A stretch of 64,000 nt of DNA from NCBI GenBank assembly GCA_016271365.2, contig CM057458.1:202650501-202714500 (forward strand), read 5' to 3'. Positions 36,596-47,617 of the stretch are shown piece after piece. The translations under genes and the position numbers were made by a program. The DNA comes from Neoceratodus forsteri. Taxonomy: Eukaryota; Chordata; Ceratodontiformes; Ceratodontidae. Under the pieces are notes generated by a model, which saw only the letters and a list, made by a program, of their open reading frames with translations, searched no databases and was not told the DNA's origin. The first letter of the stretch is position 1, and the number at the start of each line of letters is the position of its first letter.

Positions 36596-37612
36596 AAGAC
36601 CAGTCTTCTTTAAAGTCTTTATAAGTGGCATTGTAGGGGAGCTGGAAGGGAAGGTGTGCCTCTTTCCAGTTGACACCAAAATATGCAATAGAGTGGACAC
36701 TCTGGTGGGGGGGTGGAAAGGATGAGCAGTGACCTGAGAAAACTCGGGGAGTGGTCAAGGGTATGGCAGCTGGGTTTCAATGTGAAAAAGTACAAAATAA
36801 TGCACTTGGGGCACAGAAACCCAGGGGGAGGAGTACAAAATAGGAGGGGGTGCAAGAATGACTACCAAGCAGAAAAGAGACCTAGGGATGATCATACTGG
36901 ATGACCTAAAAATGGCCAGGCAGTGGGACAAGGCAGTTGGGATTACAAGTGGGATGCTGGGGTGCATAGGGAAGGATATCACCAGCAGAAAAAGGGAAGT
37001 GGTGTTGCCTTTGTATAGATTACTGGTAAGACCCCACCTAGAGTATTGTATCCAGTTCTGGAGACCACATCTCAGAAAAGACATAGACAAAGTGGAAGCG
37101 ATCCAGAGGAGGGCAACTAAAATGGTGCAGGGTCTACATCAGCATCCCTACGGGGAGAGATTAAAGGACCTAAATATGTACAACCTGTAAGAGAGGAGAG
37201 AGAGGGTGGATATTATAGAGACTTATAAATACCTCTCAGAGATAAACAAGGTACAAGAGGGAAGTGATTTTCAGAAAAAAAGGTACTCAAGGACAAGAGG
37301 GCATGATAAGAAGTAGGAGGGGGGTAAAGTCAGAAGAGATGTGAGGAAGTATTTCTTCACAAAAAGACCAGTGGATTCCTGGAATAGTCTTCCAGCAGAG
37401 GTGGTGGGTGTGAAAACAATGGTGGGGTTCAAGAATGCATGAGACAGGCATTAGGGAATCTTAGATAAAGGGAAGGAGGGGGGTGAATGAACCAGAGATA
37501 AGTAGGATCTGCAGTGATACTATTGGCAGGGGAAAATGGGCAGACTAGGTGGGTCAAATGGCTCTTATCTGCCTGTAAATTCTATGTTTCTGTGTTTCTA
37601 TGACCACTGGCT
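36596..37612 (+). pseudogene. CR1/L3-type LINE, part 2 (after L1 insertion)
   Basis: It continues part 1: FKVFISGIVGELEG leads to a damaged catalytic box (FPVDTKICN in place of FADDTKI). Then come KQKRDLGMIILDDLKMARQW, LVRPHLEYCIQFWRPHLRKD and RRATKMVQGLHQHPYGERL (36,858-37,190), then degraded VRRDVRKYFFTKRPVDSWNS. The 3' end is TCTATGTTTCTGTGTTTCTATG-like at 37,590-37,612, the repeat tail of this family. Multiple stops are present. Confidence 0.9.
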
Positions 37613-37621
37613 GCAGAAGTT

Positions 37622-38405
37622 TGATAGATAGATAGATAAAAACTTTTATTTTTTTGACAAGTAGATTACTTTTAGGACCGGAGGCCCTGTTTATCAAAGT
37701 TGTCCTGTTTCAGGTCACGATTTCAAAAATACTAATCAACATGTAATAAAATATTACAGGAACAATCTTAAAAACAACACTCACTTGGTGTTTCCAAGCA
37801 ATGAATACAAAAGACATAAACACACAGTATATCATAAATCTCGGTAAAAAATTCTATCCTGAAAATTGGATTTACGATGAGATAGACAAGACAATATGTA
37901 TGAACTATAGTATAAAGCAGTTTACATAAATATCAGATCTGGAAAAGGAGACATTGGAATTAGAAGGAGAGGAGGGGAGGCAAAAAAAATAAAAAACAAT
38001 CTACAGACTAATCAAACAGTCATATCAAAAATCACATAATATCATCATAACAAGTGCATCTGTCTCCAGAATAGGTCTAGAGAGTGCTTAAATTGACCTA
38101 GGCTATTGATAGACCTAATTTCTGAATCTATCTCATTCCATATTTTTGGTAAATTAAAACGTCTTTGCATTCTGCTGTAAATATTTATTTCTAGAGGGAC
38201 TTTTAAACATCTGTGTTTCAATTCCCTCAGATTGTACTTATAAGAAATAGAGACATCAAGGGAGTTTCCTCCTTGCTTATCTTTCCCCCCATACTCCATA
38301 TAAGCTTCATATCCTACATGTTTTTTCCTGCGGGTTGCAAGGGAGCACCAATCTAGATTTTGAAGTAGAATGCAATGAAAAGTGGAAAAAGGCCATTTTG
38401 TGTCC
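37622..38405 (-). pseudogene. LINE 3' fragment, clade uncertain
   Basis: The minus-strand frame 38,045-38,407 ends in QRRFNLPKIWNEIDSEIRSI and SLGQFKHSLDLFW, the typical last 40 residues of a LINE polymerase (P-x-x-WN...IR...F...L). The 3' end is a (GATA)n tail at 37,623-37,638, followed by AAAACTTTTATTTTTTTG. The C-terminal sequence is too short to choose between the L2, CR1 and related clades. Confidence 0.65.
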
Positions 38406-38765
38406 ACATACCCAAATTACAATATTACTTCTGTCTGCACTGTTGTGCCAGCACTTCTATTGCCAGTGGTACTCAGGCACACTGTAAAACATACAGACTG
38501 ACCTCCAGCTGCAGAAGCACAGGCCCCAGAGGGTATAAGACATACACACCAACTTCTGACTGTGAGGCTGTGGGGCCTGCACTTTTACAGCCACAGATAG
38601 AAATCCATGATAGCCAAATTGCAACACTACTTCTGTCTGCAGAAGTGCAGGCCACTGAGGGGTCTGAACATCTGCAACCACAGGTGTAAGACATACACAT
38701 CAACTTCTGGATACAGAAGTGCAGGCCTCAATGGAATTTGCCATGGCCTTGGGCAGATCATGCAG
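38395..38765 (+). repeat. Dispersed repeat family B, copy 3
   Basis: CAGAAGCACAGGCCCCAGAG, AAGACATACACACCAACTTCTG, TTACAGCCACAGATAGAAATC and CAACACTACTTCTGTCTGC recur as in copies 1 and 2. The repeat stops at the MITE insertion site near 38,770. Confidence 0.7.
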
Positions 38766-38778
38766 GGTTGGTTCTTAA

Positions 38779-39239
38779 CGGGACACTGTCAACCTTTTTT
38801 GTATCGTAATATTTTTAGGTAAAAAGTCAGATTTTATGATTGCTTACTGTCTCTGAAATCCATTGATGTTGCTGGTTGTTTTGTCTGCCTCCTTGGTTAT
38901 TAGAACCAAAATGCATGGTAATGTATTGCTATGTCCAGCTTTTTGCTTCAAATCATTGAATTACTCTTAGTGAAAACTTCCTGAACATTAGAAACACCCT
39001 TAAACAGTGTAACCACTCATGATATAATAGTGGGAGCTGGTCAAGAAATGTAAACAAACATGTTTTGGTGTGGTAACATCAGTATGGCGGGCAGTCCGTT
39101 TTTCACTTTTTTTAAAAGAAAAAAGGGATCTGAATCAAACTACCAGCTGCATCAACAGTCTCTATAAAATGTGAACAATTATAAAATGTGTTTTTACACT
39201 AGGGGCACTTTGAGGCCTATGGGGGTTGACAGTGTCCCT
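38779..39239. mobile_element. TTAA-flanked MITE (Kolobok- or piggyBac-like), 461 bp
   Basis: The terminal inverted repeats are CGGGACACTGTCAACC (left) and GGTTGACAGTGTCCCT (right), 16 bases with one or two mismatches. The element is flanked by TTAA at 38,775-38,778 and 39,240-39,243, a tetranucleotide target duplication used by piggyBac and Kolobok transposases. A terminal AGGG fits Kolobok rather better than piggyBac. It has no coding capacity. A lone end with the same terminal repeat occurs at 60,237-60,254. Confidence 0.85.
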
Positions 39240-39244
39240 TTAAA

Positions 39245-40450
39245 CAAGTCATACAGTAATTAGTACCATTCCCAAAGAATACGCCGTTTTGGATGGAAAT
39301 TGAACAGGCAATTGTGGGCAAAACACCTGCGGCTGTATTACTTCAAAATTTTCAGCGTGATCCTACTAAATCCACACTGCCTATTCAATTTTACTCTGCA
39401 CTATTGCAAACGTTTTTTTAAATTGTTTAGCTGGAAACCTGACATTTATGGGGCTTTGAACCTCTCTGGAATAATCTTAGGATTCAGATTGAAGGGTACC
39501 AGATTTACTGGCCTTTTTGGATGTCCAGAGGGATATGAAATGTGGGAGATGTATTTTATTCTGGAACAGGAGTGTTTAAGACTTTTAGTCAATTACAGCA
39601 GGAGTATCACCTGCTGGCTAGGGATTTATGGAGGTATTTTCAATTGTGCCTTGTGCTTCATCCATGGTTCACTAAAGACTATACCATGGTGCAGTCAGAT
39701 CTACTCAAGTATTTGAAATGGTGTGTACAACTTCCCAAGGTTCTGGTGAGTAGTATACATAAGCTGGTGTAGGGTGTCTATTTACCAAACTGGGAAAGTC
39801 ACTGATTATGTAGGCCATAGAGTTGCAGGACTCCATAGAGGAAGACAGCTGGTCATGCGTTGGGCGGAAGCACATTGTGCCCTGCCATATGCTCGACTGC
39901 AACTCATGTAAAAAAAGATCTTAAGCTGGTGGTATAGGACTCCAGATAGGTTAGTTACTATGGGCCTTGCCATTTCTAGTAAGTGCTGGAGGTGTGGAGA
40001 AGGGCCTGGAACCCTCTACCATACCCTTTGGAGATGTACTGTACCTTTCTGAGGAAATAATGGGAGCACATTATTGTTATGGCAGAATACACCCTTAATA
40101 TCCCTTTGCCTCACAACCTAAATTTCTGGATACTGTGGTATCTACCTACATTAAGCCAGTCAGCTTCAAAATATAAATTACTCCTATATGCAGCTGCTCT
40201 TGCGGTCAAGAGGTTATTATTAATCCATTGGAAGTCTACCTTCCTTCCTGCTCACAAAAGTTGGCAACAGGCAATATCTAAAACTACCTCCTATCAGCAT
40301 GTGTTGTTTTGGAGAAGACAGAATCTTACTTTTCTTCCAAAGGGCCTGGGCACCCTGGCCGTCTCACTTTGGAGTGTTTAGAACTGACTCTTAAAGTAAT
40401 CCAACTAAGGAGCAGGTATCTAAGTTTCAGGTCAGCTGGCTTACTGGTTT
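39245..40450 (+). pseudogene. L1-type LINE ORF2 C-terminal half, broken
   Basis: The plus strand encodes FSQLQQEYHLLARDLWRYFQ (39,560-39,620) and, in another frame, PDRLVTMGLAISSKCWRCGE and TLYHTLWRC (39,930-40,045). The latter is the C-terminal CWRCGE...H...WRC zinc-knuckle-like motif of L1 and Tx1-like ORF2 proteins. The polymerase palm is not seen. The 3' end is indistinct, at about 40,450. Confidence 0.75.
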
Positions 40451-40721
40451 ACCCACAGCCCTGTGGAATTCTAGATTGCTATTCTTAGGTTTTTTTCACA
40501 GGTTCTGTTTTTTTGTATAGATAAGGAGACCTCTTGATAAGATGTTGCCATGGCTCTATTCATCATGTTCTTAGTATGCAGGTTTAATGTTCCTTGTAGT
40601 TTCTGGCCTATGCTATGGCTAAGGATGAGTAGGCTGTTACAGCTTTACTGTGGTCTTGCTTTTGTCTTTTTCCTTTCTTGTAGTCAGTTGTTATATAGAG
40701 ACTAATGGATAGGTAAGTGTG

Positions 40722-40838
40722 TGTTATGGATTTTTTTACACACCTGAGGTGTGTGATGACCCATAAACCGTGAGAGTGAAGTTCGAAAGGTTTATGTGGT
40801 CATCACACACCAAGGGTGTGCGATAAAAATCCATAACA
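40722..40838. repeat. Palindromic hairpin element
   Basis: Arms TGTTATGGATTTTT...CACACCTGAGGTGTGTGATGACC and GGTCATCACACACCAAGGGTGTG...AAAAATCCATAACA pair over most of their length. It has the same size class as the other hairpins and also carries the GGTGTGTG motif. Confidence 0.85.
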
Positions 40839-41078
40839 TAAAACTTGCCAATCCTTTATTTTTTATAATTGCTGGTGTGGAGGTTTAGACTGTATTTCTA
40901 GCAGCTTGAAAGAAAATAAATTTTTAAGCTAGCATGCCATGCAGGTTTATTTTTGAAGAAATTAAACTGTACATGAATAAAACACAGTTGAAAATACTGC
41001 AGTTGAAATACTTTTTGTGAAACAATGGAATGCAACAATATTTAAACAATTTTAAAGTCTGTTTCTTTGGGAACTGTA

Positions 41079-41176
41079 ATATCAGCTGGATTTCGGGTTA
41101 TTATGAAGTGTCATATCAACTGTATTTTAGGTTATTACTGCCTTTGGAGCATAATAACCCAAAATCTGGTTGATAT
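41079..41176. repeat. Short palindrome
   Basis: ATATCAGCTGGATTTCGGGTT at 41,079 pairs with AACCCAAAATCTGGTTGATAT ending at 41,176. Further partial copies of the arm occur at 41,110-41,140 and 41,190-41,215, so several nested stems are possible. Confidence 0.7.
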
Positions 41177-41479
41177 GCATTTTTAACAATACGGTAATCC
41201 GGTTGATATTTATGTTCACCAGTAATTATAATATTATTACCCAGCTGAACTGCATGATTGTATGTAGTTACCTAACTTGCTAATTTTTGAAGTGTCTTTG
41301 AAATGAGTCTGATATTATTATTATTACAAATAAAAAAAAAACATTTTTATACAAAAAAGGAGTGTAGGCCCCTATGGTGGCAATGATTTTTTATTCAATT
41401 TTTAGATAGAGGATTTGTATCTTCATTCACGCAGGTCCCTTCAGAGCTTATATTTTTTATATAAAATTGGGTTTAAAAA

Positions 41480-42350
41480 ACTAACCAAATCTAACATCTT
41501 CACTTTTTAAAACACAACACCTGGCTGTTGATTAATTACCTGGAAACTGCACTGTTCATAACAAGCCTGCCCTAATCTACCTAGCAACCACCTACCTAAA
41601 TGAAAATAAAACCTTTTTTTTCATTAAAAGAAAAATCTTTGGTACTGGCCCAGTGTTACGGAGGGTTGAGCTGCTGCACACTAAACCTGTCACCACTCTC
41701 TATACCCGAGTTAGGGAGTGAACCTGGGTCACCAGAAGTTAGTCAGGGAGGGAGAGGATTGAGCATCCAGGGAACAGCTGCCCTGTCCCAAGGACGACGG
41801 TGCATGATGCCCAGTGCAAGCCTTGCCCTAGCGACTGCTGGGGGCAATACAATCAAGGGCCATTACACAGGCAATAGGGGAAGAGGCAGCTGCCAATGTC
41901 CTATGCACCACAGCATACACAGGGTCATCTTGAGAAGCATTGCACACTCTCTCCCCTAGGGGAGAAAACTAGAGAGGACAATGGCAGTTACCTGTCCAGC
42001 TGGCCATCTCCAATCACTCGCAGGCCCTGCACCTGGTGTACACCAGAAGCATGCAGGGGAAGTGCAACTGTAAGTCCCAGATGAAAGCAGGAGTGATGGG
42101 GATGGGGTGGGTGGATGGTGGTGATTGATCAACCTAGAGACTTGGGTGGAGAAAAAATAGATTAACTGCAAAAAAATAAAATAAAAATGGTTTCCACTTT
42201 TTAAACACAAAAATCTACAACACAGGTTTCTTCAAAATAAATGCACTTCAAGGGTTCATTCAAAGACACTTGGCCTTTGTTACCAAACTCACATATTCTA
42301 CCTAGCAACAACATAGCTATAGGAAAAATAAAACCTTTTTCCATAAAAAA
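41480..42350 (+). repeat. Direct repeats flanking a 0.5 kb unique segment
   Basis: The left segment (41,480-41,640: AACACAACACCTGG, CTACCTAGCAACCAC, AAAATAAAACCTTTTTTT) recurs in diverged form at 42,190-42,350 (AACACAAAAATCTACAACAC, CTACCTAGCAACAAC, AAAATAAAACCTTTTTCC). The spacing is about 720 bp. The arrangement resembles the tandem units at 25-27 kb, and the palindrome at 42,379 follows directly. Confidence 0.6.
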
Positions 42351-42378
42351 AAAATACCATTTTACAAGCACAATAATG

Positions 42379-42513
42379 CACTCCAGGGCATGGGTTTCTT
42401 AAGAATTTATGCATTTCCTGGGTGCATTAAAAGCCACTTGGCTGTATGCCTTGGGCCTTCCAATTCACCCAGAGCAATCATTTATTCTCCAGAAAAGCAT
42501 GCCCTGTTGTTGC
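42379..42513. repeat. Palindromic hairpin element
   Basis: GCACTCCAGGGCATGGGTTTC on the left pairs with AGCATGCCCTGTTGTTGC on the right, and further in TGCATTTCCTGGGTGCATT pairs with AATTCACCCAGAGCAATCA. The left start AATAATGCACTCCAGGG is like the GCAATAAGGCACTCCAGGG of the 24,969 hairpin. Confidence 0.7.
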
Positions 42514-42939
42514 CACTGAGGCTTCAGTCAGTCCTCCCTCTAAGTCTTTTTTGGTCTCCTGTATCTTTTGCATATCTTTGGCATTTTCCTTAATTTTCTC
42601 CTCTAGCCTGTCCATTATAGTCCCAATTCAATTTAATTTAAATAAGAAGCTTTTTCAATGTGCTAGTGAAGCCCTGTTCCTCGTCACCACCCTAACCTCT
42701 GTGGGAATTCTGGCAGCCATGAGGAGGACCTGCTCCAGCTTTGGATTCAAGAAGTCTGCTCAGCCTGGTCTTTCAGGTATTTTTTAAGGCTGTTTTGTGG
42801 GTCATCTTTCTTACAAAATCTGCTGGCCATCTTGCTGAAACAGGTACACTGTTGTAGGGCTGTTGTTCTTAGCAAAATTTCAAGGACTAACTGTGATTTT
42901 TCACAGGAGGGGCAAAAGCTCTAGTTCATCTTCATCATA

Positions 42940-43260
42940 CGCTGATGTCACCAGAAGTCAATGTTGAAATATTTCAATATTTTCTCAAAACATCACTAAT
43001 TTTTCAGTATTTTTTAACAAAACTTCTAGCCTTTTTGGGACCCCACCTCATGAACAAGATAGGAGAATTTATTCAAATCTGGACAGAAAGGTGATTTCTC
43101 AGTCACTCTGTGAAATCATGTTTTGGACAGTATTTGAAAATGTTCACCTGTTTTGGTGAAGATGACATTTCAGCCATTATTCTCTAAAAGTCACATGTCA
43201 GGTTTATAAGGGGGAATCATAAATTGACTATCTTGAAAATATGGGATGAAAATGAAAAAC
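42940..43260. repeat. Dispersed palindromic repeat family A, partial copy
   Basis: GGGACCCCACCTCATGAACAAG, AAGGTGATTTC and TGTCAGGTTTATAAGGGGGAATC match the arms of family A units. It joins family B sequence at about 43,265. Confidence 0.6.
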
Positions 43261-43264
43261 AAAT

Positions 43265-45045
43265 TCTTAAGAAATGTGCCAAGAGCCAGTGAATTATGAT
43301 CCTGTGCTGGTGAGCTGAGTTTGAGGGTGAGCTCAGTGAGCCAGCTGGATGGATGGGCTGAGACTGGTGGGACTGCACTATCATGTGACACTGCCCCCAG
43401 CCTGTTAAGGGAATGTGCAGGGTTGCCTGCACAGGCCCAAGTATCATACAAAAAGAGACAGCTTCTTTTGGCATGGGCCTCTGCACCTCTGCACCTATGG
43501 GTGCCACAGGGCCCTGTGCTTTGGCTGATAGATGGACTCTTTACACTGCGTATCTGTACTTGCAAGGAAGCCCAGGGCCCAAAAAAACTTGCATTTCCAC
43601 AGCCCGCTAGACAGCCCCACAAATTCTTGACATCCATTGCCACATGGAAAGTGCAGGGTCCAGACTCATCTATTGGTGCAGTGCCCAAAGGGCCCTGCAT
43701 ATCTGCATGAATGAAGATATGATTCTGCTATCTGAAAAAGAAAGGACATTCTTTGCAAAAAAAAAAAACCTGCATTAATGCACCAGTTAGGGTTCAAGTT
43801 AATGTTGAAAAGGTAGGGAAATGTGGCATTAGGATCTCCAACCCTAACTTCCCAACCCCCAAGCAGAAAAAGGATAAGACCACATTAGCAACTAAAGACA
43901 GCCATCATCAGGTAAGACAAATAACATACTACTGTTTCCAGATGACACACATGCAGTAACACTGTTGTGCCAGCTTTGTGGATTTGTATCTGTGGCTACA
44001 TTAACACAGTTCAGTAAAAAAGGGTTTGACAAGCTCAATCCATCATATGTACAATATATTTTTACAAGATTTAAAGTGGTGCGCTTGATGTGTGACTAAA
44101 CAAAAGCATACATTAAGGTACCAGGGCCCCCCCCAAACACACTCTGCTGCTTTAAAAGCCTGTGATTTTTTTCAAATGACACCAATATTTTTACTTTTAC
44201 AACTAAAACTATTAATGTTATTTGAAAAAATTGCCGGCTTTTAAAGCTGCAGAGTGGGGAAGGGGTGGTACCTCAATTGTATGCTGCATAAGCACAGGCC
44301 ATGCAACCACACCTGTGTGTATGTCGTTCAGAGTGCATGATCACCTGTGGCTGCAGAAGCAGGGGCCTGTAGACACAGGTACTCTTACAATGTGGCTATC
44401 ATGGTTTTAGCAGCAGATCTAGAAATTTTTCTAGGGGCTAGCAGCTTTGTTGTGAGGTACCAGACTCCACACAAAAAGAGTAAAATGTTACCTTTGAAAG
44501 CTTAGATTAGGTTAACACAACTAGTTTTTGCTGGTCTAAGAAGGTAGCAGGTGTTACCTCGCTAAATAGTTCAATCCACCAGTGCATGGTTTTCTATATG
44601 CAGTGGTGAAACTGCAGGCCTCGGAGGGGCCTGCCCATTTACAACCAGAAGTCCGTGTGTGTGTTTTAGAGCTATGGCTGAAGAGGCATAGGCCCTCAGG
44701 GGTCTGAGTGTCTGCAGAGAGAAGTACTGTTGCAATTTTGGTATCAGGGATTTCAGGGCAGCAGTTCTTGTCTTTTCAGCCAGAGGTCAGGGTGTATACC
44801 TTACACCTGTGGGTGCAGAAGTGCAGGTCAATCAGGCATGTGCTTCTGCAAACAGAGTGGTGTAGATGTCTTACAGTACAGATAACTACCTGTGGCTACA
44901 GAAACACTGGCCCTGCAGACAAAGGAACTCTGGTAATTTGGGGGTTGTGGATGTGTATCTGTGACTGCTGAGGCCTGTACTTCTGCACACAGAAGCAGTG
45001 CTCTGATTTTAGTATCATGGATTTCTATCTGTAGCCATACAAACA
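43265..45045. repeat. Dispersed repeat family B, copy 4
   Basis: The longest copy. It contains GCAGGGTCCAGAC, GGGCCCTGCATATCTGCATGA (complement of the 13.26 kb module), TTAGGGTTCAAGTTAATG, CAGCCATCATCAGGTAAG, and from 44,280 on the CAGAAGTGCAGG and CTTCTGCACACAGAAG short modules. A segment at 44,000-44,250 interrupts it and is not seen in the other copies. Confidence 0.65.
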
Positions 45046-45570
45046 TAGAAATGTAGACTTTGATGGCAGATAAGGACCTCTTGGCCCACCTGGAATGCCC
45101 ATTTCCCTATCTATTAGATAAGCTGCAGATCCTAGTTAACCAACAGCCTAATTGTTCCTACCTCCTGCCAGAATTGCCTTATGTCTGTCCCATACATTCT
45201 TGAATTCCTCAACTGTTTTTGACCCCATGACCTCCTCAGAAAGGTCATTCCATGCGTCCACCGCCCTCTTCATAAAATAATACTTCCTCACATTGCCCTA
45301 GAGTCATCCCCCCATCTTCAAATTGTGCCCCCTTGTTCTTGCACATCTCTTTTTCTGAAAGATGCTATCCTCCTGGACTTTGTTGATTCCCTTGAGGTAC
45401 TTGAAAGTTTCTATCATGTCCCCCCTCTCCCTGATTTCCTCAAGGGTATATGTTAAGCTCCTTTAGTCTCTCTTCATATGGCTTCTGGTGCAGACCCTGC
45501 ACCATTTTAATTGCCTTCCTTTGGACTGCCTCCATCCTGTCTCTGTTTTTGAGGAGATGAGGTCTCCAGA
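45046..45570 (-). pseudogene. CR1/L3-type LINE 3' fragment
   Basis: The minus strand from 45,570 encodes FWRPHLLKNRDRMEAVQRKA and MVQGLHQKPYEERLKELN, followed by a degraded IIETFKYLKGINKVQ-type part and a VRKYYFMKRAVDAWN-type end. The 3' terminus is at AACATAGAAATGTAGACTTTG (plus orientation, 45,048), the family's 3' end. It inserted within or next to family B sequence, which resumes at 45,590 in the opposite orientation. Confidence 0.88.
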
Positions 45571-45589
45571 ACAGAAGCCAGAAGTTACT

Positions 45590-45860
45590 GTGTATGCCTT
45601 GTGATGTGTGTACCACAGATACAAATCCATGCAGGTAGCACATCAGTGTTACTTCATTTCTGTTATCTGGAGACAGTTGTATGTTGTTTGTCTTTCCTGA
45701 TGATGGTTGTCTATGGTTGCTTCTGTGGTCTTGTCCTTTTGCTGCTTAGGGGGAAGGTGAAGAGTTTGGGTTGGAAACTGTAATGCCACATTTTCCTGTT
45801 TTTGAGCCATTAACCTGAACCCTAAATGGTGCTGTAATGCAGATTTTTTTTGGAAATACA
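45590..45860 (-). repeat. Dispersed repeat family B, copy 5
   Basis: CTGATGATGGTTGTCTATGG, GTAATGCCACATTTTCC and AACCTGAACCCTAAATGGTG are the reverse complement of modules at 29.46-29.60 and 43.78-43.93 kb. It is truncated at both sides. Confidence 0.75.
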
Positions 45861-46034
45861 TACAGTGAAGCTCGCCAGGATCAAGCCCAACTCTGCAGAA
45901 TTCTGCGGTAGAGTTACTGCAGGGAATAATACAATTAATCCTTTTCGTCATGCAGGGAAACTGTGATAATGTGCTTGATCCTAGTGGGCTTCACTATATA
46001 CTGTATGTATGTGTGTGTATATATATATATATAT

Positions 46035-46290
46035 TTATAAAATGGGCAGGAAAAATCTTGTCTGCTGATTGGTTGAAACATATCACATGACCATGCATAT
46101 ATCAGAACGTGACCACACACCTGCATTTTCACCCCCCCTCCAAAACAATTTTGCCTTTTTATAAGATAGATAACCTACTCTAGGGTGTGCGATCACGCTC
46201 TGCTATATGCATGCCTTGGGTGGTTGATGCACACCAAGGCATGCACATATCAGAGCATGACCACACACCTTAGAGTGGGTTATCTATTAC
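46035..46290 (-). repeat. Hairpin element with CCAAT end module
   Basis: On the minus strand: a 120 bp hairpin (46,167-46,286, outer arms TAGATAAC and GTTATCTA, apex with GGGTGGTTG), then TTTCAACCAATCAGCAGACAA and a terminus CCTGCCCATTTTATAA at 46,035. This matches the module CTGACCAATC...CTTGCCATTGTATAA at 25,356-25,445. The element lies between two (TA)n tracts (about 46,017-46,034 and 46,291-46,350). Confidence 0.7.
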
Positions 46291-46293
<3 letters not shown>

Positions 46294-46347
<54 letters not shown>

Positions 46348-46350
46348 TAT
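46294..46350. repeat. (TA)n microsatellite
   Basis: About 50 bases of uninterrupted TA dinucleotides ending in TATACAGTATATATAG. Confidence 0.95.
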
Positions 46351-46373
46351 ATATAGATACATGATGGTAGGAG

Positions 46374-46421
46374 GATATGGAAATATTCTCACTCCTGCAG
46401 AGTGAGAATATTTACCATATC
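46374..46421. repeat. Short hairpin next to Crypton-like element
   Basis: GATATGGAAATATTCTCACT pairs with AGTGAGAATATTTACCATATC around a CCTGCAG loop. The AGTGAGAATAT sequence recurs at 50,328-50,340 on the far side of the recombinase gene. Confidence 0.75.
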
Positions 46422-46622
46422 TCATGACATGCACATCATGTGTGCTATTTATACAAATGGGGCGAGACCGTCTTTGAAATTATGCTATGTATATTTCGTT
46501 TGGTTGTAGTGTTTGAGGGCTGGAATTTGTGAGATTTAGATTATGGCCCGGATATTCAAACTACGCCATTCTGAGGCGCAAGCCCTTGCGCTGCTCAAAA
46601 TAGTTGCGCAGGGGTGTGGCAA

Positions 46623-46674
46623 GGGTGATATTCAAAGGAGTTGCACTATTGAGCAACTCCTTTGAATATCACCC
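46623..46674. repeat. Perfect 22 bp stem-loop in fold-back element
   Basis: GGGTGATATTCAAAGGAGTT(GC) at 46,623-46,644 pairs perfectly with 46,653-46,674 around an 8-base loop. It contains GATATTCA, the sequence also found in the terminal inverted repeat, so it may represent an internal copy of a terminus or a transposase site. Confidence 0.9.
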
Positions 46675-46709
46675 CCCAGCCACAGCCACTGTGCATGGCG
46701 CAGTGGAAC

Positions 46710-46760
46710 TTGCGCCACCGCAAGTTGTCAGAGTTGAGCATTAAACTTGCGGTGGCGCAA
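46710..46760. repeat. Perfect 17 bp stem-loop in fold-back element
   Basis: TTGCGCCACCGCAAGTT at 46,710-46,726 pairs perfectly with AACTTGCGGTGGCGCAA at 46,744-46,760 around a 17-base loop. Confidence 0.9.
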
Positions 46761-46803
46761 ATACCATTGCGCCATGTGCAAATTTCCGATATTCAAAAGG
46801 TGA

Positions 46804-46871
46804 CATGCAAATGGGGCCATAATTCATGCAAGGCGCGGGGGATTTGCTTCGATTATGGCCCCATTTGCATG
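46804..46871. repeat. Perfect 20 bp stem-loop in fold-back element
   Basis: CATGCAAATGGGGCCATAAT at 46,804-46,823 pairs perfectly with 46,852-46,871 around a GC-rich 28-base loop. Confidence 0.9.
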
Positions 46872-46960
46872 CCATTAGCATGTAGGTGCGCTGATCCCCG
46901 AGGACTTGCGCCTGGCCACCCTGCCAGGCAGCAGCCGTCGGAGACCGACGCACCCTGCAG

Positions 46961-47189
46961 CCCGATCGCTGGCACAACGTGAAAACAACCCCCCACACAT
47001 CTCCCAATGCCCGATCGCGGGCAGAATGTATATGACAACCACCCCTGCCCAAACATCTCCCAATGCCCGATCGTGGGCAGAACGTGAAACAACTCCCCAG
47101 TGCCCGATCGCGCAGAATGTAAAAGACCCCCAACCCGAATATCTCCCTGGTGGTCCAGTGGATGTAACGCCCGATCGCGGGCAGAATGT
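46961..47189 (+). repeat. Left-arm tandem array, five units
   Basis: Copies of GCCCGATCGCGGGCAGAATG-like sequence start at about 46,960, 47,009, 47,065, 47,102 and 47,169, separated by CATCTCCC(A/T)-type spacers with GACAACC. CCCGATCGNGGG is itself a palindrome, so each unit can form its own small stem. Confidence 0.9.
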
Positions 47190-47617
47190 CCATGACAACC
47201 CCGCCAAACATCTCCCTGGTGTCTAGTGTCCCCCCACCACCCACCCACTCACACCCACCCCCCCCAGCAGCCGGCAGGCGGTAGCATCCACTCGCTGTCG
47301 CTACTCCATCGACCGTTCAGTTCAGCAGACGCTTATTGGTGCAGAGTCAGAGCCAATGGGCGCAGTAGCCTACAGCATACATGATAGTCCAATTTTGTGA
47401 ATGGGTTCATTCACAAATCTGGACTGTCATGTAGATAGGCGCTGCACGCCCATTGGCTCAGCTCTGCACCAATGGGCGGCAGCCCTACTGACAGTCAGTC
47501 GGGCGCGGGCGGGCAGGCGGTGGATGCTGCCGCCGCCGCCGCCGGGGAGCGGGGCTGGGCTTGCGGTGGGTGGGGGGAACACTAGACACCAGGGAGATGT
47601 TTGGGGGTTGTCATTGG

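Noticed and set aside
46741..47244. Long overlapping open frames on both strands within the fold-back element
   Set aside because: They arise from GC-rich repeat units with few stops. The predicted proteins are low-complexity, differ in every frame and lack transposase motifs.
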